64,000 bases of DNA, from assembly GCF_000003815.2 (NCBI RefSeq), contig NC_049987.1, positions 8,945,100 through 9,009,099 of the forward strand, read 5' to 3'. The notes beneath the pieces were generated by a model, which saw nothing but the letters and a program-made list of their open reading frames with translations, was not told where the DNA came from and searched no databases. The translations under genes were made by a program, and so were the position numbers. Position 1 is the first letter of the stretch. Each line of letters begins with the position of its first letter. Below are positions 23,979 to 35,500 of the stretch, piece after piece. The stretch is from Branchiostoma floridae. Lineage: Eukaryota; Chordata; Leptocardii; Amphioxiformes; Branchiostomatidae.

Positions 23979-25099
23979 GGTGGCTACTGTGTCCCAGAAT
24001 CTGGTTGAAAAAAACAACAACAACATCACACTCCAGTTATATTAACATTAAATCACAATCCAACGAGAAGTTGCTGGATCTCCTGTACAGTGTAGACCCA
24101 GGTGGAACTACAGTACTAGTGATTCTCAAAACCGGAAGAAAAATCTTTATTTTCCACCAAGTCCTGACAAATACGTAGCTGCGGTCTTCAGTTCTTGCTC
24201 ATGATCATGCTAGTTCCCACCACACAGTTTATATAATTATCGCTGTGGGGTCGTCAGTTAAGAAGCGTTATCAGATTAAGTATGTTTCGGATATTCTATA
24301 CTCTAACGTTTGTCGCCAAAGGCGCAACCACCTGGTGACTGTGTGACCCTTTGACCCTTTCTTCTAGCTGATTGTACCTTTTGTAAGCCTTCAGCCCAGT
24401 AGGTTTTGTCGCTATCGTGATAACATATCCGCCACCTTACCTCATGGCTAAGGAATGTACGCCCATACCTTTGTTTGGAGGTATACTGCCACCAAATGAG
24501 TCATCTTCAGATGGAAGAGATAGTCACAAGTCTTATGTTGATATAAAGTCTGTTATGCCCGCATTTCTTATCTTATATCTCTGCCGGTGTTAACATGGAC
24601 AGACAGGGTGACCTTGGGCTCATCCAATGACACGATATGAATGACGTGTGATGAATAATTAAGTATACGTTGAAGGTTAAAGGTTAGAGTTTGCCGTTGC
24701 ACGGTGAAGTACAACTAGTAAGGGGAGGGGGCTTTTATATGAAGATGTTGTTCTTTTTAACGTCATGATTAGTTAAATACTGTGCCTGTCAAAATGCTAA
24801 GAAATCTTATGACAATTGAATTTGCTGTCTTACGTATTTCTACTGTTTTTATGTCTACCCTCCCCTAAATGCTTGCTGTCCGGTCCCTAATGGCTGTCTG
24901 ATTCTATTGTTATGATTATACGTACTATTTACATTGTTCATACACGTATTGAAACCCATTTGTATCCTTTTGATATTTCTGAGAATGATGCTATGGGATA
25001 CGCCATGTATGTTATGATATTGATTTTTTGAAAAGTCAAAGATATCATATCGTGAAGCGATTTTTCCGCCCCGGCTGTTGATATTAACTAACACCGGGT

Positions 25100-25346
25100 C
25101 CCCTTTCCACTAGACGGCAATCGCGCTGCGCTCTCACTGTGACCCAAATAATGTGTAAACTTCGCCTTCATACTGGGTATACTATATCATAAAAAACGTA
25201 AAAGTGTCACTAAGAAGTAAGAAGACAACAAAACACACAAAGTGTGGAAAAATTCGTTTCTTTTCTATACCGTGATTGAGCGATATGTCAAAATTTAGGT
25301 CGCAGAGAGAGAGTGCGGCGAGATCGCCGTCCTTGTTGAAAGGGGG
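25100..25346. mobile_element. MITE, GAGAGCGC family, short copy
   Basis: About 247 bp. Left end CCCCTTTCCACTAGACGGC, right end GATCGCCGTCCTTGTTGAAAG then G's, forming inverted ends. The interior AACACACAAAGTGTGG block is shared with copies at 31584-31738 and 48960-49265. No transposase is encoded. Confidence 0.7.
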
Positions 25347-25730
25347 TATAACTACTGATCGCACCATACGGGTAAAGCTATTGTCTCGTTCCGTCAGATA
25401 AACGTGTGTGTTGTACTAATCCCAACAGATAGTAATCATGTCAGGTACGTTAAGACCATGTCAGTGTCCGAGTAACGTACGTGGTCTATATATAGATCTG
25501 AGCCTGAAGATAGGTTTCCAGACATGTTACTTAGCGGGGTAGTCACAGCTGAAAACAACTTAGAAATTAGTCTAGAACCACATCAAATCATCGCAATCAA
25601 TGAGCTTTGAGCATACTCACACACTACAATGACTTGTCAATTGGAAATTTGGATTTTTTTCGACGTTCTAATAGATCTTATACTACGAGCTTTCCGTTTG
25701 CTCACCCGAGCATAACTTAGTTTGGTTATA

Positions 25731-26762
25731 CCCCCTTTCCACTAGGACGGCGCTCTCGCGGCGCTCTCTCTGCGACCTCAAATTGGGAAGAGCGCGGTGA
25801 GAGCGCAAAGCGATCGCAAAGGTCGCCATGGGAGCGCGCAGAGAGCGCGGTGGGAGCGCCATGGTCGCCATGGTCGCCATCACCTCCGCGACTGTTTTGA
25901 ACCTGCTCAAAACAGTCGCCGTGAGAGCGCCGTGGACGGCGATCCACCGATGAGCGCAGAGAGAGCGCCAAGAGAGCGCGCAGCGAGCGCGGTGAGCGCA
26001 ATAGGTCTCAACAGTGGTTTATGATGCCAATTTAGCTAGGACGGCGCTCTCACTGCGCTCTCTCTGCGCTCTTAGCTGCTTTGTGAAGAAGTATATTTGA
26101 CATATAGACAGAACCCGGAGAAATGTCCAAAATGTACCGGTGATGAACAATTAAACAAACTGAGATGGAATAAGCAACGTTTAAAAACAAAGGTTTATCA
26201 TTTCTCAGCTAATTTTTGAATTTCAACATGATGACATTAGGCTTTCTTGTTCTCCATCTGTACATGTAGATCATTGAAGTCCCATTTTCAATTAAATTGA
26301 AGCGTTTCGGTGTTGTATGATTTACGCAAATAACGTGGCATGATAAAGATATTTATGGTGAACAAGCTACATGACAGATTTAAGAGAAAACATCAAAACA
26401 AACGTGTATATTTCAGTCTGAGTGACTGTACAGTGACCAAAATTGGATTTGTTTACAGCCTTGATTTTATACTTTGAATGTTATGTAAGACGTAAAAAAT
26501 GACTTCAAAGATACCAAAATACACTACACGTCAAAAGATTCGTTCTTTATCTCTGAAATTCGTTGAGTAATCTTTCGAATCTTTGCTAGTTCATAAAAAG
26601 ATGCTGACATTTGAGTTTTTCGTCGCGGTGAGAGCGCGCTGGGGTCGCCGGAGAGATTCCACTAGAGCAGCTTTTTCTGGCGTCGCGGCGCTCTCACCGC
26701 GCTCTGGCCAATTTTCCATCGCAGCGAGAGCGCCGTGAGAGCGCCGTCAAGTGGAAAGGGGG
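25731..26762. mobile_element. MITE-like transposon, GAGAGCGC family, long copy
   Basis: About 1.03 kb with inverted ends: left CCCCCTTTCCACTAGGACGG, right GCGCCGTCAAGTGGAAAGGG. Subterminal zones are packed with alternating GAGAGCGC and GCGCTCTC, so they fold back. An internal CTAGGACGGCGCTCTC at 26036-26055 suggests a nested or duplicated end. The arginine-rich reading frames here are by-products of the repeat. Non-autonomous. Confidence 0.75.
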
Positions 26763-29700
26763 CCTTAACAATAATACAAGTAGTGGGTGTTGCCTTGTAA
26801 TGTGGCCAGCACGTTCATTAGATTTATCGTAACCTCTGAAAGTTAAACGTGCATTTCAGCGAAGAAAAGGTTGACCAAGCTTTACAAAACAAGTGTTTCT
26901 TAGTGAAACATGTTTAGTAAACGTGCATGTAGGTTTTCATTAGGCATGGTGTCCGCAATGAAAGATGACCAACTCACCCCGAGATTTACAAAACATCGCT
27001 GTCACATTTAAGGAACGTCACGCCAAGGCCAAGCTATCTGTCTGTGTCAAATCACCATGGTGATGACAGTTAACTTTACAAAGGTAAACATTACCTGTGC
27101 ATTTAATTGCAAGCCTGACTTTTTCATGACTTTAGCCCTCCTTCTCGTAAAATGCGCTCCCTAGTTTTCAAATCGTAAAAACATTTTGACATTTCTGACC
27201 GTTTTACTTGTTCGGACTCGGAGAAGAATCGGGAAATTTTGGAAGTGAAGCAATCGTTAAAATCATCAAGAATATTCGTATATTGTTGCATCTCTTGGTA
27301 TGAAAATTAGAACGAATTCATGACTTAACATTGCTAATGCATTCGGCTGTAAAAAGATAACAGTAAATATTGCAGCTTTAAGTAAGGGTTCATCTTTTCT
27401 TTTCCTCTTCTCTTTTTTCTTCAGTTAGATTATTCATTTTTGTTCTTATTATAAGCACTTACCTTAGACCTCGAGGCAACACTTTAAACAGTCTATACTC
27501 TACTACTACTACTACTAATGCATTGAGGAATACAGAAGCCACACTGTGCTTTCTGGGTGTGTGCAACGGTTAAATGTTTGAAAAGGATTATTAAGAGGAC
27601 AGACAGCTTAGCCTATTTTGTTTCTTATTATGACAAGAATTTGCTAGGTTCGGCTGAGAGCAAACAAATACATAAACAGGGGTATTGGTAGCGAGATCTA
27701 GAGAACAGACAATGCAGTGCTGTCGGGAACGATTCCTATATCTCGATAGAACAAAATACTACATGTCGTCCTAGAAATTCAGATGATGTATTGTTTGATC
27801 GTATCTCGTTAATTCGTTTTCTGGACTATCCTTGCACTTTAAGCCCGAAGGGGCAATGTTTACAACACTTCAAGTCTGTAGGCAAAACGTTGTGTGACTT
27901 CTGAGCTGGCCGAATCAGTGCCAACCTGTTGTGTAAACGTAGTGAAGGTGTTAATCAGAGGATGATTAGATTTATCCATAGATGCAACAAAAATGTGGAG
28001 TAGCCAGTTCTAGCAATTTACCGGATGGGTAATGAACAAAAATTTAATCTTCAGGCATACCTGTAGGAACATCAAGGCAATTCTGACTTTAGGTAAAAAT
28101 ACCTGAAGTCAACGGTACGATTTCAGACGCCATTGCAGGAAATAGGTCACCGTGTAAGTTTGTTAAGACTCAGCTAAGGTACAGGTGTGGGACGGAAAGG
28201 TGATATACTTTTGTAACGTCTCGTCGTCGTGTTGTTGTTTTCATGCTCTAGTTGGCCGCAGGTTTCAGACAAAACACTTCACTCTGGCTTACATTGTTTT
28301 CCCACAACATGCGTCTGGCGAATGCGTAATCTATAAACTTTCATCTACTTCGAAAAACCGTCTGTTGTGTTTTATCCAATAGTAAATAGCCTAAGCAGGA
28401 AAGAATGTTGGACCACCAAGTACTTTGCAAAGCAAAGTTGTTATCTTCCAAGAGGATAAAGTCTCCATTCAAGCAAGCACTTAGAGATGATTAAAAGTTC
28501 AGACGTTCCATTTCACATGTGTCTTAGGAGTCTAACTTTTAACTAAACATTTCAGGTAAAAACCTACGACGTGTGAATTGAAAATTGTGGGATTCCTGGT
28601 CAAGCAAATATCACTGCAAGTTAACCGTAACGACTCGAGGAGAAACCACTTGAGGCTACAAAGCCGTTTGGACAGCCGTTCCCTCTTCCCTTATAAGGAA
28701 GACCTCTTGCCGGAATGTGTGAATATCTTCCCACGGTGTGTAAGGACCCTGTCCTACCATAGGCCGAACGCACGCGAAACATAAATCACTTTATATTTTC
28801 GACAAATCACGGACAAAGTATTTCTGATTACCTTCGCCAAGAAGGTTATATTTTGGGTAGTGTTTGTATGTGGGGGTGTATGTGGGTGTGGGTGTAGAAG
28901 ACCAGCATAACTCGGTATGTGGGTAGGTCTTGATGAGACCTGGAAACGATTAGATTTTGGGCCCTCTAGCGGCCTGTTACGGTACTGCAGTGGAACTTCC
29001 TGGTTTGATTCATCGTACTATGGCTATTGTTTGTACAATTTGAAGTATGAAGGTGAAATCATTATATTCTTTACCTATTTTGACTGTCTAAGTTTTCAAG
29101 GATGTCGCCCTCTTCCTGACTGCCGTGCAAGTTAGTGTTTATCGTTAGTCGTCACAAAAGGTCATGACAACATGACTGTGACTTGCTTTGATAGCACTAA
29201 TTGCGGAAAGGGAAGCCCACACACGTTATTTGAATGCCATGGGGTCATTGTGCGGATACACGTTTACAAGAATACATGTCTATATCATGTCTATACTTTA
29301 TTTATATTTTTTAATTATAGTCTATAACATTACCTTACTTTGATGTTTCATGAGCGCCAAAGAACACATAAGTTTGTTATGTCTCTTGGACATGCTGCTA
29401 ATAAAATCAAGTTTCCCCCTGTCTACAACATTAGGATCACATGGGGTTTTTGTAAGGGTATGATCTTCATATGTCCTTAATGGATAGTTAAAGAGTCCCT
29501 AACACGATAGGTATAGTAATGACTGAAGCGATAGGTTGCACGTGAATCACTTGACACTTCCTTGCATGCGATACAAAAGATACCTAAACTGATGCATTGT
29601 TTTATTGAGTGAATATCTAATAAGTTTACGAAACATGCGTTTTTAAATGGAAGGTTCTTACCTTGGATCTTGTTCTTGGTGCAGTGAATGAATGTTTTGA

Positions 29701-31257
29701 CCTCTCGGGCTACCAACTGAACCTCATGTGAAAGACGTATGTTAGTGATGGCCGGTCACAACTGTCTGTCTGGGTGTTTCCGCCGCTGTTGAATATTTAA
29801 TGAACATGTTCGTAACCCATAACGGTATGACCTTTCCACGCCAGTACCTAGCAGACGGTATCGAGATCAATGAAAGGGCCGCTAACGCACCTGATTGGCT
29901 AGATCATACGACATTCAGAAAACTTAAGCAATTCGGTGCTATGGTTGGCTGGATATGCTGGTGTGCAGTATTACAACGGATGATCCTTTGAGTAAAAAAT
30001 TAAGCAATGACCCAGACTGTGTGACATCCGCCCTTGGGTAAGGCAAACCCGTCCGACCACGTCGAGCTCTCGCCAGACACCAAAAACATGCCCAGCCCTG
30101 CACACTGTAATTATCGTAAAGCTCCTGCCCCGGTAGGCTCTTTGTTGGGCGAGATGCGTTGTTTATTCAACAGGGAGGGAAGTGCTCAGGGACAGGTATT
30201 CAGCATATCAAAGATGCAGATAAGGGCCAGGTGTGCTCATAGGAAGAGACGAGGCCTGGAGGACTTACTAGTTTTTACAGCAAATCGGATGAAGGATTAG
30301 TTGAATGTTGCGCGAGCATTGGAGCGATTGATTAAGTCATCTGTACTAACAAAGATACTATTCTTCAAGGAAATACTCAACAAGGTATCAGATATTGTGG
30401 CTATGCTCATGAAGGAAATGGATAATTATTCTATAATAATTGTCTGAATTGTTTGATATGTTTAACATTCTGTTCAAATTGGTATGCTGGATGTAGAGTT
30501 GGACTAAAATTCGTAAGTCAGGTGCACCTTGCGGTTATCATAGGATCTGCAGAGGACAGAAAAATGCATACAACCTTTGTACCACCCATCGCTTTTATTA
30601 CGCTAACCACATAATGCATATCACAATACTATATCACATGGTTTTTGTATAAATAGTAAAATACTAAATAACCACCATAATCTATATATTTATCAACACA
30701 GCACATTCCCTCTGATTATTGCTATTCTGTGTCCGAAAACTATGATTGAGAGCAATACAACACTAAGCCAACAACAATTTACATAATTCTATGTATATAC
30801 ATTAATAAACTAACTACGTCAAATGCAAAACGCATTTGAATCTGTTATCGACAAATCAAACATAACCTAAGATGTTGCAACAATCATCGAATCTATGTTA
30901 TCCAAATGGTGCTTGCAATTATACTAGGGATTAGAATCAAACTGGTTTCTATCAATAGGGAATCTGACCAAAATAAGGCAGGCTTTACACTTGTACACTT
31001 CAAACTGTCGTACTAGTATCGTAGTCAAATTATCTTGTTGATTGCATTTTTCTGGGTGTAAATAGAAATGAAGTCTACTACAGAAGTGTACTACAGTCTC
31101 CGAGGCAAAAATACAATTCTTCTGAAGACGTAGCTTCATTACTTTGTACAATCAGGAAGCCATGGTCTATGGGAGATGTTAACTACGGAAGATGTATAGA
31201 ATAACAGTTTCAAAAGACGAGTGTAAAATGTGCATGAGACTAACAAATCCTATGTCA

Positions 31258-32510
31258 TTAAACGAACTTGTGCGGATACAACTTTTCAAAGTCTACATCG
31301 TAAGCAATATTGGTCCGAGCGTATGTGGCCTTGCTGAGCGCGCTGATGTAGATATCACACCTGACCTCCCCGAACTCAGTATTCCCCACACAGGTGTAGC
31401 AACCTTCGTTCACCTTGGTCACCTGTGAGGACACAACAATAATAATTCATTGGTTGATATGTCTGTTTATTGGTCATCGCTGACTCTATACTATGCTTCA
31501 TCCTGAGGTGGAGATCGTACCGCAACCTTGCTACGACTTAAGTTTGATTTTGTGTAATACTTAACTTTATAATCAGATATCATGCAAAATGTAAACGTAT
31601 GACTGACAAGATACCAAAACACACAAAGCGTAAAATATCATTTTTTTGTATGGACTTGAGCGCTCTGTCACATTGCTCGTTGCAGCACGGTCGCAACAAC
31701 ACGCTCGCAGTGAGGACGCCTGCCAAGTGGAATGGGGATGCAAGGAAGTCGAAAAATGTGCATCTTGCACCCGAACCTATCCGTGATATGTATGTATACC
31801 ATTCTTGTACACTGTATACAGACCTGTACCTGAACTGATACAGAGGTTCTACGTACCGATGAGATGAAGATTGAGTGCATCTCGTCCCCCTCGCTGGTCT
31901 GCTGGTAGTCAGGGGAGTTTTGCAGGGGAATATCCTCATAGAACCAGCGAACGTCCGTGGCTGTAAAAAGATATACCTTATCAGAAACATCTTCTCAAGG
32001 ATGTCTTAACTTCAGTGGGCGAATATGGGAGGCTGGTATTAATTGGAAGACTCTATTGACATTTTGTCGTTTCGCCGGTGGAATTGAAAGAAAGACGTCA
32101 GAATTGAAATAGTTATTTTCAAAACTTAAAGAAAGATTTAACAGTCTGTTGTATCCCTGTAAACACCAACAATTTCACCAACGTACAGTTTCACCAAGTA
32201 AACAGCAATTCATCGTTGTAAGAATACATTTTGGTGTAATATTTGCAGCCAGTAGGTACCAATGTTACACTTTTTCTCTAAAATCCTCATAACTTTCTGT
32301 CCGACTTAAAAGCTGGCAAATGCACGCTACCGTATCCATTGATTTCAATGATGACAGGCTGTCCATCGTCCACCTCGATGGTGCTGCCCGACAGCTCCTC
32401 GAACGCGCTCCGTGGGGACATGACGGGCGGGGCCGGGGCGAGCACGGGAGCCGCCATGGCCATGTTCACATCGGCGGCAGCCACTAGCTCCTCCTTGGGG
32501 ACGTTGTTTC
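31258..32510 (-). other. C2 linker, C-terminal Ig domain and tail
   Basis: Exons 32331-32510 (Ala/Pro-rich linker, then GSTIEVDDGQPVIIEINGYG), 31857-31960 (DVRWFYEDIPLQ) and 31258-31422 (EGCYTCVGNTEFG, CDIYISALS). The B-strand Cys is absent. An extra intron (31423-31856), not present in C1 or C3, splits the domain. The tail after the Ig has Tyr-containing YARTNIAYDVDFEKLYPH. Confidence 0.85.
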
Positions 32511-35500
32511 CTGGAAAAAAATAGTTTCATGTTGAAAGAATTATAATATCATTTGGCGATAAGTTAAGAATCCAGCCATAGCAGGGTTACCATATTTTGA
32601 TATATCAAAAAAGATAGTTAGAAATACTGATGGTATAGGGTAAGTTAAGTTTTCGTCTAAACAGGTCTGAACACTATACCTATTTTGTAGTTTATAGTTG
32701 ACCATACGAAAGTCACTGTACGTTTTGTCGTGCCCATAAAGCTTGTCTACTACATGAAATATGTAGTACGGCATGGAGACAAGTATACTTTTAGCATCTT
32801 ATGAATAGCCAAGAATGCCTCACATCATATATAGAGGGACCAATTTTGCCGTTGAAAAGGCACAAGTCAGTTGTAGCGATCGGCAAGTCATGGCTACTAC
32901 TGAATGATGATGATGAACGATGCCTACCGAGAAGCGTCTGTTGGAACTCGTGGAAGGCCGGGTCTGGTCGGTCCTGTAGTAGCTGGAGGACCTGGCCGTG
33001 CATGTCTGCTCTGGTGTCCATCTTCTTTATCTCTTTTTCTTCAGACGGGTTGAGGTACTGTAGGTAGTCGAGAACACATTTTAAGATAACTCATCAATTC
33101 TAACATTTACAAGAAATAACATATCATACCTACAAAACATACCTTGACATTCATACCTTCTACTGGACCTTGCTGATGTGTTTTATGTATTGAAAAGTGC
33201 ATCACATCTGGATGATGGTGTCTGGAATCGCAGTCGATTTCTTACCTTGGTCTTCACCAGGTGATCTATGATGGGGATGGGGTCTGTGTTGGGAGACATG
33301 GCGATCTCATAGTTCTCCAGCATCTCCTTGTGTTCTAGGGTCATCTCAGGTTCTGGTGAGAAATGCCCGCACATTCGGAATATAATAAAATGGATGACAG
33401 TTATATCTCAGGCACCATGAATATTACCAACTTACCTGCGGTGGTACTGTATGGGATCATACTATCATAATGCCTGCATAAGGGATTGCAATGGATTTTC
33501 TCTCATTGTTTTTTATTCTTTATTTCAGTCACCCACTGGTCCATAGTAAAACCCTCATTCCAACAATGAAAATGCACAAATACAAGATATGAGGAAACAT
33601 AAAAGCATAGACGTCTATAAACAAAGACGTCTCCAGAGGTTTTAGAAGTAGGTCGGACTAAAACACAGGCTGCATAATGGTGTTAAATGAGTGGAAGTCT
33701 GATAACAAAAGGGGACCGCTGTTTGGAATCAAAGGTGGCTGTCAAACGGAACACAAACATACCGCTGGCCCAAACATACATTCACCCAGAGATATTTTGC
33801 GCCCAAGACCAATAGGATTTCACAAAGAAACGTAAGAAAACCTATCGCCATACCTGCATCCTCCAGGAGATCGGACAGCCATGGGTGCTCCGGTCTGACG
33901 GCGTTGCTGAAGTGGAAGAAGGTGGCGTCAGGCCGGTTCACGAGGATGCCCAGAAGGTGGTTTGTCGAAAATTTTGGGTTCCTGATTCTCTTCACATCTC
34001 CTGCCATGTGCACTGGGAGAACCTGAGCAGTTAGGAAAAATTCATGATGATCATCCATCATTGGACTCACCTCACCTCACCTCACCTCACCTCACCTCAC
34101 CTGACAAGTCCCATAGCCTACGTCCATGACTACTACACAAATATTGCTCCAACATGCAGATGCTAAATCTGTACCGTACGTCATTACATTGATGGAATTC
34201 GAAACATAGAAGTCAAATCCTGACAGCTGGGAAGGCAGACTGGTTGCTCAGATTCAGAAGAAGGGACGGTACAAAAATCTGTAGCTTACCTCCTTTGCCA
34301 CCAGTCGGTCCGTCACTTTGTGGGGGTTTATGTATCTGGTGATGGTGTCGGAGTAATAGCGTAGCTTGTCGACATGTGGTTTGGTCATGACTGCAAAAGA
34401 AGACATTGTGTTGGTAGTAATTAAACTGTTAACATCGAACACAAAAATTGGACTTATCCAAATTTTCGACTTAACAGCACCAGTCTTTGTCAAGGAGTGA
34501 ACAATTCAACACAAGAAGTATAATTCAAAACTGATATTTAGACAATGAAACTCATATGTTGTAATGACTTACCATCGACCTCTGTCAGACGGATTTCCTC
34601 CGGCTGCAACAGGAAAGAGAAAGAAATTAATTGGTAAAGTTGAAAAAAGATACAAGGATACTAGATTCTTCATTATGACACTTTTTATCGGTTAGAAGAT
34701 CAAATCCAAACATAACCGTCCAACATCTCCTCATAATTAAACGCTTAACTATCCTTTCGCCTTCGCCATAGAATAATAATTTACTACATTTTCAGGCATG
34801 TCATTTTCAGAAGACAAATTCTTATATATATATTACTTACTTTCTTTTTCTTGAACAACAAGTTGTTCTTGTAGAGATATGCAAATGCACAGCATATCAG
34901 AAGCAAAAGCAAGATGAGGAACACTATAAACACTATGAACACCGTGGGCAACCACCAGTCGTACCCTGCACAAAACAGAATAATGTTAATTCGCACAAAC
35001 TTTCTAGACTGTCTTGCTTTGCTCAGATTATCTAGGTTGAAATATGTGGTCAACAAATAAAGAGACATCAAAAGTTGTTGCTAAGATATAGCTCTGTCTC
35101 ATCATTGTTTCTAAACCCTGTCATACTTACGTCGTATGATCGGCTTTGCACGCTGTGTTGTGCAGCTGAACCACCCAGGGCTGAAGGTACCCATGTACGG
35201 GCCACTCCGAGCGTAGATCTGTAGGTAACATGTTACCAAATCCCATCACGTTAGCAGTGGTAACATTGAATATAATATACATTTTTTGATATGATTGTGG
35301 TCATTCATATCTATTAGCAGAATATCACCTTTAACTGCATAGCTATCGCCATTCCTGAACGATGAGATGGCGTCTACATATGGGCCTAGCTCAACCAACC
35401 AGTATTAAACTCTGAGATAATACAAAGTTAGTCCTCAAGAAGTACGAAGGTAATTTTATCAGGTGTTGGATACCTTAAAGTTGTAGAGTGTACTCGGCTT

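Larger units (their letters stand above)
23979..31257. other. Intergenic region C2-C1, with the C1 promoter region
   Basis: The stretch next to 23979-24000 is C1 5' UTR: an acceptor at 24000/24001 preceded by a T-rich tract points to a non-coding first exon somewhere upstream. The rest contains two transposon copies (25100-25346, 25731-26762), a (CTA)n tract near 27496-27518, and the C2 3' UTR (a possible minus-strand AATAAA at 30594-30599). The scattered reading frames of 60-90 codons show no domain. Confidence 0.5.

Noticed and set aside
25683-26024. Arginine-rich reading frames on both strands
   Set aside because: By-products of the GAGAGCGC repeats in a transposon.
31192-31428. 78-codon plus-strand frame
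   Set aside because: Antisense shadow of the last C2 exon (31258-31422).
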